From Paenilisteria newyorkensis (GTDB taxonomy: Bacteria; Bacillota; Bacilli; Lactobacillales; Listeriaceae): a stretch of DNA of 64,000 nucleotides. This document shows, one piece after another, positions 54,283-63,700 of the stretch. A program made the translations under genes and the position numbers. The notes below the pieces were generated by a model. It was not told the DNA's origin and did no database searches. It was given only the letters and a program-made list of their open reading frames with translations. The stretch lies in assembly GCF_000766145.1 (NCBI RefSeq), contig NZ_JNFB01000035.1, positions 1 through 64,000 on the forward strand, read 5' to 3'. Numbering within the stretch: the stretch's first letter is position 1; every line of letters starts with the position of its first letter.

Positions 54283-54345
54283 AGCCAGCCCCTCGAAATT
54301 TTCGTGGCCTCCGCAAAAGTCAAAAGAGGACTTTTACTGCGCCCC
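54283..54345 (+). repeat. Dispersed repeat module A, copy 7
   Basis: Module A with hairpin AAAAGTC/GACTTTT, directly before the second duplication copy. Confidence 0.75.
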
Positions 54346-54350
54346 CCTAT

Positions 54351-54571
54351 GTTGTGGCTCTTATGAGGCATCATTCGCCGATTTAGAGCCTCAATACGAG
54401 TGTGAACAGAGTGAGCATTCGTTCCTTGTACTTCGTCATGACAGGCTCCATTACAAATTTCTCTACAGCTGAACGGCGGACTAGTGATAATTTGGTGGTT
54501 ATCGTAGTCCAGCAATCTTGTTTGCGGGAACGCTTCGGGTTTTTGACGTATCATCGTTTCCAGATCCAGCT
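54351..54571 (+). repeat. 220-base duplication, second copy
   Basis: About 91% identical to 53979-54201. It begins with module B and runs into module A at 54567. Confidence 0.85.
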
Positions 54572-54680
54572 TCAGAAGCCAGCCCCTCGAAATTTTCGTG
54601 GCCTCCGCAAAAGTCAAAAGAGGACTTTTACTGCGCCCCCTAACAAATTTTTTCGGGTCTAACGGGCTTCTTCAGCTTTT
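54567..54680 (+). repeat. Dispersed repeat module A, copy 8
   Basis: Module A with hairpin AAAAGTC/GACTTTT and the TTCGGGTCTAACGGGCTTC tail, ending at the rpe stop. Confidence 0.75.
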
Positions 54681-54682
54681 CG

Positions 54683-55339
54683 TTATTCCCCCACAATTTC
54701 CCGCAGCTTGTCCACGGCTTTCTCTCTGTTCTTATTTCCATAAATATACGATCCTGCGACAAAAACATCGGCGCCTGCTGCTACGCATAGTGGTGCAGTT
54801 TTATCGTCCACGCCGCCGTCTACTTCAATCTCAATGTCTAAGCCTTTTTCGTCAATCATTTGCTTCGCGGCTGTAATCTTTGGTAGCACTTCTTTAATAA
54901 AACTCTGGCCGCCAAATCCTGGATTAACCGTCATAAATAGTATTAAATCGACTTCTTCCAACACATGCTGAATCATCTCAATCGGTGTCGCCGGATTCAA
55001 AACAACGCCCGCTTTCACATCAAATGAACGAATTAACTGCAAAGTACGGTGTAAATGCGGGCATGCTTCTACGTGTACTGAGATGTAGTCCGCGCCAGCT
55101 TTTGCAAATTCCGGAATGTATAAATCGGGATTTTCAATCATCAAATGTACATCCAGTGGCAATTTTGTAACCGGTCGAATGGCTTTGACAACACTTGGTC
55201 CGAACGTGATATTTGGTACAAAATGACCATCCATCACATCAACGTGAATGTAGTCCGCACCGTATCCTTCCACTTCCTTAATATCTGCTGCTAAATTGGC
55301 AAAGTCTGCGCTGAGTATCGATGGAGCTATTTTTCCCAT
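54683..55339 (-). CDS. rpe: Ribulose-phosphate 3-epimerase
   Basis: Rpe interconverts ribulose-5-phosphate and xylulose-5-phosphate in the pentose-phosphate pathway. At 218 residues the TIM barrel has HVDVMDGHFVPNITFG (near 34), V-N-P-G-F-G-G-Q-S-F (near 139) and EVDGGVDDKTAP (near 173). It is read directly after rsgA. Confidence 0.98.
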   Translation of the reverse strand: MGKIAPSILSADFANLAADIKEVEGYGADYIHVDVMDGHFVPNITFGPSVVKAIRPVTKLPLDVHLMIENPDLYIPEFAKAGADYISVHVEACPHLHRTLQLIRSFDVKAGVVLNPATPIEMIQHVLEEVDLILFMTVNPGFGGQSFIKEVLPKITAAKQMIDEKGLDIEIEVDGGVDDKTAPLCVAAGADVFVAGSYIYGNKNREKAVDKLREIVGE

Positions 55340-55340
55340 G

Positions 55341-56228
55341 TTAATACCTCTCTTTTTTGTTTTTGACTTCGGTTAAAATTTGAATGTAATGCTTGTACCG
55401 AAAAGCTGCAATTTCACCATTTTCAACTGCGGTTTTCACGGCGCATTTCGGCTCGTTTTCGTGAACGCAACCGCGGAACTTGCATTCGCCGCGACGCCGA
55501 TCTATTTCTGGAAAGCAAAATTGGAGATTTTCAGTCGTTAATTCGTCCATTTCAATCGAGCTAAAACCTGGTGTATCCGCAATAAAACCGTCGCCGATTG
55601 TCATCAATTCCACATGACGTGTCGTATGTTTTCCGCGTCCTAACACGAACGAGATGACGCCTGTTTCAATATCTAAGTTCGGATTCAGTGCATTGAGTAA
55701 CGTCGATTTCCCAACACCGGACTGGCCTGCAATCACGGCAATTTTCCCAGCGATAACGTCAAGAACAGCTTTTTTATCGATTTCGGTATTCGTCAGCAGC
55801 ACTTGATATCCCGCTTCCTCATATATCGCTTGGTACTCGGCGATTTCGGCTTTTCGCGCGTCATCCGCCAAGTCCATTTTGCTGATACAAATAACGGGTT
55901 CCACGTCTTCCAACTCAATAGCTACCAAGAACCGGTCGGCTAAATTAGCGGAGAAATCCGGCTCCACTGCTGAAAAAACGAGCAATGCTAAATCGACATT
56001 CGCAATCGGTGGGCGTACTAGCGCATTTTTCCGAGGAAGTAGGTCTAGCACATACCCTTCTTTTAAATTATCTGCTTGAAAAACGACATGATCGCCGACG
56101 AGTGGTGTCAATCCACGTTTTCTAAAATTACCACGCGCGCGACATTGATAGGTTTTGCCCTCGCAATAAACGTAATAAAAACCGCTTAACGCCTTCATAA
56201 TTTGTCCTTCCAGAAAAGTCACCTTCAT
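55341..56228 (-). CDS. rsgA: Ribosome biogenesis GTPase RsgA
   Basis: RsgA checks 30S assembly. At up to 295 residues it has an N-terminal OB domain, then a circularly permuted GTPase with ICISKMDLA (G4, near 130), GQSGVGKSTLLNAL (G1, near 178), DTPGFSSIE, and a zinc motif C-K-F-R-G-C-V-H-x6-C (near 260). The start is unclear: ATG 56228 has no good site, an AAGGTGA lies before CTG 56213, and GGAAGGA lies before ATG 56198. Comparison with Bacillus CpgA (start P-E-G-K-I) favours the region of 56213. Confidence 0.96.
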   Translation of the reverse strand: MKVTFLEGQIMKALSGFYYVYCEGKTYQCRARGNFRKRGLTPLVGDHVVFQADNLKEGYVLDLLPRKNALVRPPIANVDLALLVFSAVEPDFSANLADRFLVAIELEDVEPVICISKMDLADDARKAEIAEYQAIYEEAGYQVLLTNTEIDKKAVLDVIAGKIAVIAGQSGVGKSTLLNALNPNLDIETGVISFVLGRGKHTTRHVELMTIGDGFIADTPGFSSIEMDELTTENLQFCFPEIDRRRGECKFRGCVHENEPKCAVKTAVENGEIAAFRYKHYIQILTEVKNKKERY

Positions 56229-56231
56229 TTC

Positions 56232-58190
56232 TTATGAATTTGGATAATCAATGGTTTCCTCTAAAATAACGGTATTATCGCGAACGACTTTGTAACCGCC
56301 TTGTGTGCCTTCTTCAATGTCAAAAGATAGCGTCTCGGTTGTGTCTTTCGTGATATCCATTTCTTTGTAGGCTTTCGTCATACTGTTATTCTTGTCTTGA
56401 ATATAAATCTGAATATGCTGTGGTACGAGCGGATTCGCAGCTGGATCTTCCGGCTCATACTTGATATTAATGGTTCGTTTGACCGTTTTCACTTCTTTTT
56501 CTTTCGGACCTTTACTCATCACAACCGTCACTTTATCGCCTTTATTTAAAGACGCACCTGCTTCTGGTTTTTGCGAGATGACTTGGCCAGCGCCGACTGT
56601 ATCGGAATATTCTTCACTGCCAACGGAAATAGTAATGTCGTTAGAGCTCGCATAATCGTCTAAGCCGACTTGGTTAAATCCAGATAAGTCTTTTAGCGTT
56701 AACGGTTGCGCGCCCTTACTCACCACGAATGAAATCTCTGTATCCGCAGCAACAACCTCGCTTCCTGATGTCGGATCTTGCGAAATAATCACGCCTGAAT
56801 CGACGGAATCGCTATATTCCTCGGTGTAGCTTACTTTTTTGTAGCCTTGCTGCTCTAATACTTGTTTCACGGTATCGTATGTCTTGCCGGTGTAATCTTC
56901 TACCGTGATTTTTTTCGCGCCAATGCTCATGTATAGATTGACTGTTGAGCCTTTTTCTTCGCCTGTCCCAATTTCGGGATCGGTTTCAATGATTTTTCCT
57001 TCATCGACTTTATCGCTATTCTTCTCAAACGTTTCTCCGACGACAAAGCCCGCGTCTTGCAGTTTTTGCACGGCGGTTTCTTTCGTATCATTTGCCACGT
57101 TTGGAATCTTCACTGTGGCTGGGGGACGACCCATGAGCCAGAGGGCAACGATGATAATCGCGAATAAAAGAACGACGGCGGAAATAATCCAGATTTTCTT
57201 TTTGTTGCTCTTTTTCTTTTTCGGTGGTTCGGTAGGTTCTTCTGGTTTTTCAGCGGCGCTGACCACCGTATTATCGAGGTTTTGCATCGCGCTTTTCGTT
57301 GCGATAATCGGGATGGTTTTCGTTTCGCCATCGTCCATCGGGAATACGTATTTCGGTTCGTTGCGCCGCTCTGGGTCCAACGCCGTTTTTAAATCTGCTT
57401 TCATTTCTTCAGCCGTTTGATAGCGCAAAAATGGATCTTTGGCCGTCGCGCGAATAACGATATTTTCTAAACTTTGTGGAATATCTTGGTTTTGGTCGCG
57501 AATCGATGGGATGCTTGCTTGTAAATGCTTGATTGCGATGGAAACCGGCGATTCACCGTCATGCGGGACTTTCCCGACAAGCAATTCGTAGAGGACGATT
57601 CCGAGTGAGTAAATGTCTGATTTTTGTGTTGCCATGCCGCCTCGGGCTTGTTCTGGTGACAAATAATGCACCGAGCCGAGTAGCGAATTGGTTTGCGTAA
57701 TCGATGTTTCAGAAAGGGCCATCGCGATACCGAAATCGGTAATTTTCACAGCGCCGTCATGGTCGATTAAAATATTTTGTGGCTTCAAGTCACGATGGAC
57801 GATATGTGCACTGTGGGCTACCGCAACGGCTGAAACGATTTGGAGCATGATATCCACAGCTTTTTCGAATGGAATTGGATGGTTTTCATGAATGTACTGC
57901 TTTAAATCCATTCCTTCTACGTATTCCATTACGATGTAGTGAAGGTCGTTCTCCTCGCCTACATCGTAAATGCTAACAATGTTTGGATGCACCAGGCTTG
58001 TCGCTGATTGTGCTTCTCGCTGAAAACGGCGTATCAAGTTGCTTTCATCTGCTAAATCAATGCGCAATACTTTGACAGCCACATTGCGATCAAGAATCAT
58101 GTCATGTGCAAGAAAAACATTGGCCATTCCGCCGCCACCGATTGCGCTGACAACTTTGTAACGGTCATTAATTCGCTTGCCGATCATCAT
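56232..58190 (-). CDS. prkC: Eukaryotic-like Ser/Thr kinase PrkC with PASTA repeats
   Basis: A membrane sensor kinase for peptidoglycan fragments. At 652 residues it has an N-terminal kinase domain (1-270) with the catalytic loop IVHRDLKPQNILID (near 135) and DFGIA. A proline/lysine linker and one TM (about 335-355) follow, then three PASTA domains (about 358-560) and a C-terminal extracellular domain. ATG overlaps the prpC stop by 4 bases. Confidence 0.98.
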   Translation of the reverse strand: MMIGKRINDRYKVVSAIGGGGMANVFLAHDMILDRNVAVKVLRIDLADESNLIRRFQREAQSATSLVHPNIVSIYDVGEENDLHYIVMEYVEGMDLKQYIHENHPIPFEKAVDIMLQIVSAVAVAHSAHIVHRDLKPQNILIDHDGAVKITDFGIAMALSETSITQTNSLLGSVHYLSPEQARGGMATQKSDIYSLGIVLYELLVGKVPHDGESPVSIAIKHLQASIPSIRDQNQDIPQSLENIVIRATAKDPFLRYQTAEEMKADLKTALDPERRNEPKYVFPMDDGETKTIPIIATKSAMQNLDNTVVSAAEKPEEPTEPPKKKKSNKKKIWIISAVVLLFAIIIVALWLMGRPPATVKIPNVANDTKETAVQKLQDAGFVVGETFEKNSDKVDEGKIIETDPEIGTGEEKGSTVNLYMSIGAKKITVEDYTGKTYDTVKQVLEQQGYKKVSYTEEYSDSVDSGVIISQDPTSGSEVVAADTEISFVVSKGAQPLTLKDLSGFNQVGLDDYASSNDITISVGSEEYSDTVGAGQVISQKPEAGASLNKGDKVTVVMSKGPKEKEVKTVKRTINIKYEPEDPAANPLVPQHIQIYIQDKNNSMTKAYKEMDITKDTTETLSFDIEEGTQGGYKVVRDNTVILEETIDYPNS

Positions 58191-58945
58191 GATACATCCC
58201 TACCTTTCTCCCTTAAATTCCGCTCCAAAAGCAACACCGTGATGTTGTCCTCTCCACCGTTTGCGTTCGCTTTCGTGATAAAAATGTCCGCTTTTTCTGC
58301 GAGCGTTCGTTTGCTTGTGAGAACCGCTTCGATTTCTTGCTCCGTCAGCATATTCGATAAACCATCCGAGCAAAGCAACAGCTGATCCTTCGCTTGAAAT
58401 GGCAAAATAAAGACATCCGTCTCTACGTTTCCTTCAATGCCTAGCGCGCGTAATAAAATATTTTTGCGTGGATGATTCTCCGCGTCTTCTTTCGTAATCT
58501 CGCCTTTACGAAGCAGTTCATTGACGAGCGAATGGTCTTCGGTAAGCTGTTCTAGCACACCATTTTTCATAATGTAACCACGACTATCGCCAACGTTTGC
58601 CACGATGATTTGACTATTTGAAAAAACGGCCGCAACAAGTGTTGTTCCCATGCCTTGAAGGGTTGGATCTTGTTTTGCGTGCGCCAAAATTTGCTCGTTC
58701 ACGGCTTGAATAGCTTCGCGGAACCATGCGTCGATTTCTGCCGCAGACTTCATATCAGCAACATTTTGCCACTTTTCGCTGAGTAAACGAACCGCCATTT
58801 CACTAGCAACGTCGCCAGCTCGGTGACCACCCATTCCATCTGCAACGATGACCAGCGGATTTCCGAGTTGATTTTCGAAAATGCCACCGTTATCTTCATT
58901 ATGATTTCTGATTCTGCCTCGATCTGTTCTAAATTCTGCATGCAT
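58187..58945 (-). CDS. prpC: PPM-type protein phosphatase PrpC/Stp
   Basis: PrpC reverses PrkC phosphorylation. At 252 residues it has DRGRIRNHNEDN (near 8), VADGMGGHRAGD (near 35), VGDSRGY (near 117), LLCSDGLSNML (near 190) and GGEDNITV (near 230), the PP2C metal-binding residues. It is read after rsmB and overlaps prkC. Confidence 0.98.
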   Translation of the reverse strand: MHAEFRTDRGRIRNHNEDNGGIFENQLGNPLVIVADGMGGHRAGDVASEMAVRLLSEKWQNVADMKSAAEIDAWFREAIQAVNEQILAHAKQDPTLQGMGTTLVAAVFSNSQIIVANVGDSRGYIMKNGVLEQLTEDHSLVNELLRKGEITKEDAENHPRKNILLRALGIEGNVETDVFILPFQAKDQLLLCSDGLSNMLTEQEIEAVLTSKRTLAEKADIFITKANANGGEDNITVLLLERNLREKGRDVS

Positions 58946-59005
58946 ATTGCTTACACCTCACACTGCTGGGAAAATTTCAACCATTAAAACCTGTCTTTCC
59001 CTTGC

Positions 59006-60343
59006 TTATTTGTTGGTTATTTTGCGGAATGCGGCGATGAAGAAACCGTCACTTCCTATATCTGTCGGCACTAATTCGAGGTAATCTCCTTGTACGAAAG
59101 GACTCATTTTTTCAGGAACCTGTACTTGTTCTAATTGGAATTCCGGGTGATTTTCAAGAAAATTCTCCACAACACCACGGTTTTCCGTTTGGTCAATGGT
59201 ACACGTACTGTATATTAATATACCATTTTCTTTAAGCAATGCGCCAACCTCAGCTAAAATTGCCTGCTGAATCCGCGCCAAATTCTCGATATCAGACTCC
59301 GTTTTACTATATTTAATGTCTGGTTTACGACGCAACACGCCAAATCCGGAACAAGGAGCATCCACCAAAACACGATCAAAGCTTTCTGGTGCAAAAAGTT
59401 CACTCGCTTTTCTGGCGTCAAGCACTTCCGTCGTGATGTTCGTCAAATCGAGGCGTTTCGCGGCTTTATTCACTAGTTTCGTTTTATGCGGATGAATATC
59501 AAGCGCGACGATTTCGCCGGTATTATGCATTTTTTCAGCGATATGCGTTGTTTTTCCACCTGGCGCCGAACATGCATCGAGCACATGTAAGCCGTCTTCT
59601 AGTTGCAAGGCATGCGCGACAAGCATCGAACTCTCATCTTGAATCGTGCAACGACCGTTATGGTAGGCTTGCGTTTCAGCAATCGAGCCGCGTTCCATCA
59701 TTAAAGCCTCTGGAATATAGGCGTTTTGCTCCGTTTCGATCCCTTGCGCAGAAAGCTCGGCTTGAAGTTCCGCAACCGTCACTTTATTTTCATTAACACG
59801 AATGCTTTGCGACGGCGCCTCTAAAAAGGACAACCCAATTTCGCGTGTCTTTTCAGCGCCAAATTGCGCGATCCAACGCTTCACGAGCCATGTCGGCAAA
59901 CTAGATTCCACAGAGATTTGCGTTGTTTCATCCTGAATGTCCTCGATTTTTGGCACACCTTTACGAATCACATTCCGCAACACGCCATTCACGAATTTCG
60001 TCACGCCATCATGCCCACGTTCACGCGCAATTTCGCCGGCTTCATGTAGAATCGCATGCTCTGGCACTTTATCGAGGAACTCCAATTGGTACACCGATAA
60101 CCGCAACAAATTCAAAACCCAATTTTCAGGTGCTTGTCGCAAAAATGGCGCTAAGTAAAAGTCTAGCGTGATTCGGCGTTGTGTCGTTCCGTAAACGAGC
60201 TCGGTTAAAAGTCCGCGGTCCATTGGATTTAAATCGCTATTTTTGAGCGCGTCGTTGATTAGTAAATGACTAAACGACTGGTTATTTTCGATTTTCTCGA
60301 TTAAGTCCAACGCTATTTCGCGGACTGTTTCTGGTTTTTTCAT
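59006..60343 (-). CDS. rsmB: 16S rRNA (cytosine-C5)-methyltransferase
   Basis: RsmB makes m5C967-type modification. At 445 residues it has an NusB-like N-terminus (1-140) and a Rossmann methyltransferase with LDACSAPGGKTTHIAE (SAM binding, near 257), V-D-A-P-C-S-G-F-G (near 326) and STCTI (near 383), providing the two catalytic cysteines. It overlaps fmt by 4 bases. Confidence 0.97.
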   Translation of the reverse strand: MKKPETVREIALDLIEKIENNQSFSHLLINDALKNSDLNPMDRGLLTELVYGTTQRRITLDFYLAPFLRQAPENWVLNLLRLSVYQLEFLDKVPEHAILHEAGEIARERGHDGVTKFVNGVLRNVIRKGVPKIEDIQDETTQISVESSLPTWLVKRWIAQFGAEKTREIGLSFLEAPSQSIRVNENKVTVAELQAELSAQGIETEQNAYIPEALMMERGSIAETQAYHNGRCTIQDESSMLVAHALQLEDGLHVLDACSAPGGKTTHIAEKMHNTGEIVALDIHPHKTKLVNKAAKRLDLTNITTEVLDARKASELFAPESFDRVLVDAPCSGFGVLRRKPDIKYSKTESDIENLARIQQAILAEVGALLKENGILIYSTCTIDQTENRGVVENFLENHPEFQLEQVQVPEKMSPFVQGDYLELVPTDIGSDGFFIAAFRKITNK

Positions 60344-61284
60344 ATCTCACCGAACCTTGTTTCTAGATTTAGATGTTGCCCGGCTCCCGCCATATAGTCA
60401 GCAACAGCCATTTTTTGCTTGCCTGCTGGTTGTACGATTTCCGGCACGATGACCGTTTTGTCACCCGTCGCAATCGCAAAATCGTGTTTTGTCGTCCAGA
60501 CAATTTGTCCAGCTGGGACTTCTTTATTCGTCTTTTCGATGCGCGCCTGCCAAATTTTAAAAGCATTCCCAGCAAGCGTCGTATAAGCAACCGGCCACGG
60601 CGAAAGTCCGCGAATCTGGTTAAAAATCGCTCGACCATCACGCGTCCAGTCGATTTTTTCCTGCTCCCGCTTAATATTCGGCGCAAACGTCACACGGCTC
60701 GCGTCCTGCGGTTCGGGCGTCAATTTTCCAGCTAGAAGGTCTGGCAAAGTGTCCATCAAAAGCGACGCACCAACCTCGCTCAGCTTCTCAAACATCGTCC
60801 CCACATTATCCGCATCCGTAATCGGAATACTGCGGCGCGCCAACATATCGCCAGCGTCCAACTTCTCGACCATGTACATAATCGTCACGCCCGTCTCCGT
60901 TTTCCCATCCAAAATCGCATAATGCACCGGCGCACCGCCACGATACTCCGGCAAAAGCGACGCATGCACGTTGATACACCCATGTTTCGGCGCCTCGAGC
61001 AACGCATTCGGCAAAATCTGTCCGTATGCCGCCGTCACAATCAAATCCGCGCCAAGTCCGATTAATTCGTCCAATTCCGGCGAACTCCGCAACTTCTCCG
61101 GCTGATAAACCGGAATTCCCCGTGCAACCGCAGCTTCCTTCACTGGTGGCGGCGTCAACACACGCTTACGTCCCACCGCACGATCCGGCTGCGTCACAAC
61201 CGCAATCACCTCATATTTATCCGCGACTTGCTCTAAAACAGGCACCGAAAAAGCCGGCGTCCCCATAAAAATTATCTTCGTCAT
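60340..61284 (-). CDS. fmt: Methionyl-tRNA formyltransferase
   Basis: Fmt formylates initiator Met-tRNA. At about 314 residues it has FMGTPAFSVPVLE (near 8), HASLLPEYRGGAPVHYAIL (near 107, catalytic region) and a C-terminal tRNA-binding domain (about 210-314). ATG 61284 is preferred over 61290 because AAAGGAG lies 7 bases upstream. Confidence 0.98.
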   Translation of the reverse strand: MTKIIFMGTPAFSVPVLEQVADKYEVIAVVTQPDRAVGRKRVLTPPPVKEAAVARGIPVYQPEKLRSSPELDELIGLGADLIVTAAYGQILPNALLEAPKHGCINVHASLLPEYRGGAPVHYAILDGKTETGVTIMYMVEKLDAGDMLARRSIPITDADNVGTMFEKLSEVGASLLMDTLPDLLAGKLTPEPQDASRVTFAPNIKREQEKIDWTRDGRAIFNQIRGLSPWPVAYTTLAGNAFKIWQARIEKTNKEVPAGQIVWTTKHDFAIATGDKTVIVPEIVQPAGKQKMAVADYMAGAGQHLNLETRFGEI

Positions 61285-61296
61285 CCTCATTCTCCT

Positions 61297-63699
61297 TTAC
61301 ATCATCACAAACGGCTGCACGTCCATCGTAATCGTCAGCCCTTTCACTTGCTCTTTTTGGTAATGCAACAAAATATTTTTCAGTTCGGCCTTCAGTTCCG
61401 GCTCCACTTTATATTTAATAATGCACTGATAGCGATATTTATTCTTAATCCGCGCAATCGAACTAGGCACCGGTCCCAGAATAATCGCATCTGGCCCCAA
61501 CTTCCCTTGCAAAAATTGCGTAATCTCCTGAATCGTCCGAACCGCCTTCATCTCATCCTCGTCGCTCACATTAATCAGCGTCAAATAATAAAACGGCGGA
61601 TACGAACCAATTTTGCGAACCCGCATCTCGTGGTTGTAAAAACCAATATAATCATGCGTCTTCGCGAACTGGATACTATAATGCTCCGGGTTGTAACTCT
61701 GCACAATAACCTCGCCCGTCAACTGATGCCGTCCCGCGCGACCACTCACTTGCGTCAACAACTGGAACGTTTTCTCCGACGCCCGAAAATCCGGCAAATT
61801 CAGCATCGTATCCGCATTCAACACCCCTACAAGCGTAATATCCGGAAAATCCAGCCCCTTCGCAATCATCTGCGTACCTAAGAGCACATCCGCTTCCTTA
61901 TCCCGAAACTGGTTCAGCAGCTTCTCATGCGAACCCTTCTTCGTCGTCGTATCCACATCCATCCGAATCACACGCGCCTCCGGAATCAATTTCGCCAAGC
62001 TCTCCTGCACCTTCTGCGTCCCTGTCCCAAAGTACCGAATCTGCTCACTTTCACAGCTTGGACAATGGTTTGGCACGCCTTCCTGATACCCACAATAATG
62101 ACATTTCATCTGATTATGCGCCTGATGATACGTCAGCGAAATACTGCAATTCGGACATTCCACGACATAGCCACAATCCCGGCACATCACAAACGACGAG
62201 TACCCGCGCCGATTCAGAAGCAGCACAACCTGTTCCTTTTTCGCCAGCCGATCCTTGATTTTTTCCAACAACACTTGCGAAAATTCCGTCCGATTCTCGT
62301 TGCGCAATTCCTCACTCATGTCGACCACTTCGACCTCCGGAAGCGCCGTATCATTCACACGCGTAGGCAATTCAAGCAACGTATACCGCTTTTTCCCAGC
62401 CCGCGCAAACGACTCCAAAGAAGGCGTCGCACTACCGAGCACAACTGGGCAACCATACCGCTTCGCCCGCTCAATCGCCACGTCCCGCGCATGATACCGC
62501 GGATTATCCTCCTGCTTATAACTCGTTTCATGTTCCTCATCAATAATAATAATACCGAGCTTCAAAAATGGTGCAAAAACCGCAGAACGCGCCCCAACAA
62601 CGACCTTGGCTTTCCCCTGCTCAATTTTGCGCCATTCATCATATTTTTCACCCGCCGAAAGCGCGCTATGAAGTACCGCGACAAGCTTCCCAAAGCGGCG
62701 TTTAAAGCGCTCCACCATTTGCGGCGTCAACGCGATTTCCGGAACGAGCACAATCGCCTCTTTTCCAGCCGCGAGTACCGCCTCAATCGACTGCAAATAA
62801 ATCTCCGTTTTCCCGCTCCCGGTCACGCCGTGCAACAAGAATGTCTCCTGTTCTCCTGCCGCGGCCGAAGCCACAATCGCATCCCGCGCCGCCTGCTGAT
62901 CCGGCAATAATGGCAGCGGTGTACTCGCCTTGAAATCATGATGCTCATAAGGATCCCGCGACACATGCTGATCCACGATCTCAATCAAGCCAAGCGCCGC
63001 CACCTTCTGAATCGTCGCATCCGTCGTCTGAACCTTCTCCCGCAACGCTTTCACCGAAATATATTCCTCATCAAAAACCTGGAAAAATTGCAAAATCTTG
63101 CTTTGCGCTTTGGCCCCTTTCGAAAGCCCCGCCATCGCGTCCTCCAACTGCTGCACAGACGCAAGCGGTTTGACCACGCGCATCGTTTTTTTCGTCACCT
63201 TGTTTTTCACCTGATACACCAATTCGACGATGCCGTCCTTCATCCACTTTTGAAGCGTTGGCAAGGCTCCGAGCTGTTCCGCCCGTTTCCAATCCATCGT
63301 TTCATACTCTTCAAAAAGCCGCTGTGCCTCATCATTCGCAGTATCCAGCAAAACAAAATACTTCTCATATTTCGCCCGCAAAGCCGCCGGTAGCATCGCC
63401 TGATACGCCGTAATCCGATAAGCCAGCGTCTCCTGCGAAATCCAATCCCCAAGCTCCAAAAGCTCCTCATTTAGAACCGGCGCCAAATCCATCATTTCCC
63501 GAATCTCTTTTAATTTCGCGAACTCACTCGTGTCCGACGTACCAACAACAAACCCCTGCAACGCCCGGTTCCCAAACGGCACCGAAACACGCATCCCAGG
63601 TCGCACAATATCCTGCCAAGCCTCCGGAATGAGATAATCAAACGGGCGATCAACCTGCATCGCTGGCACATCCACAATCACTTGGGCTACTCTTGCCAT
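61297..63699 (-). CDS. priA: Primosomal protein N' (replication restart helicase PriA)
   Basis: PriA restarts stalled forks. At 800 residues it has a 3'-DNA-binding N-domain, a helicase core with GVTGSGKTEIYL (near 285), DEEHETS (near 380) and GSATPSLES (near 423), and the zinc module CRDCGYVVECPNCSIS...CHYCG...CPSC (about 510-555). The C-terminal domain is intact. Confidence 0.98.
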   Translation of the reverse strand: MARVAQVIVDVPAMQVDRPFDYLIPEAWQDIVRPGMRVSVPFGNRALQGFVVGTSDTSEFAKLKEIREMMDLAPVLNEELLELGDWISQETLAYRITAYQAMLPAALRAKYEKYFVLLDTANDEAQRLFEEYETMDWKRAEQLGALPTLQKWMKDGIVELVYQVKNKVTKKTMRVVKPLASVQQLEDAMAGLSKGAKAQSKILQFFQVFDEEYISVKALREKVQTTDATIQKVAALGLIEIVDQHVSRDPYEHHDFKASTPLPLLPDQQAARDAIVASAAAGEQETFLLHGVTGSGKTEIYLQSIEAVLAAGKEAIVLVPEIALTPQMVERFKRRFGKLVAVLHSALSAGEKYDEWRKIEQGKAKVVVGARSAVFAPFLKLGIIIIDEEHETSYKQEDNPRYHARDVAIERAKRYGCPVVLGSATPSLESFARAGKKRYTLLELPTRVNDTALPEVEVVDMSEELRNENRTEFSQVLLEKIKDRLAKKEQVVLLLNRRGYSSFVMCRDCGYVVECPNCSISLTYHQAHNQMKCHYCGYQEGVPNHCPSCESEQIRYFGTGTQKVQESLAKLIPEARVIRMDVDTTTKKGSHEKLLNQFRDKEADVLLGTQMIAKGLDFPDITLVGVLNADTMLNLPDFRASEKTFQLLTQVSGRAGRHQLTGEVIVQSYNPEHYSIQFAKTHDYIGFYNHEMRVRKIGSYPPFYYLTLINVSDEDEMKAVRTIQEITQFLQGKLGPDAIILGPVPSSIARIKNKYRYQCIIKYKVEPELKAELKNILLHYQKEQVKGLTITMDVQPFVMM

Positions 63700-63700
63700 C

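Noticed and set aside
53896-54662. Frames over the 220-bp duplication, including a 161-residue one
   Set aside because: Repeat-derived; sequence shared with other gaps and no start signal.
61348-63393. Long plus-strand frames inside priA
   Set aside because: Arg/His-rich shadows produced by codon bias.
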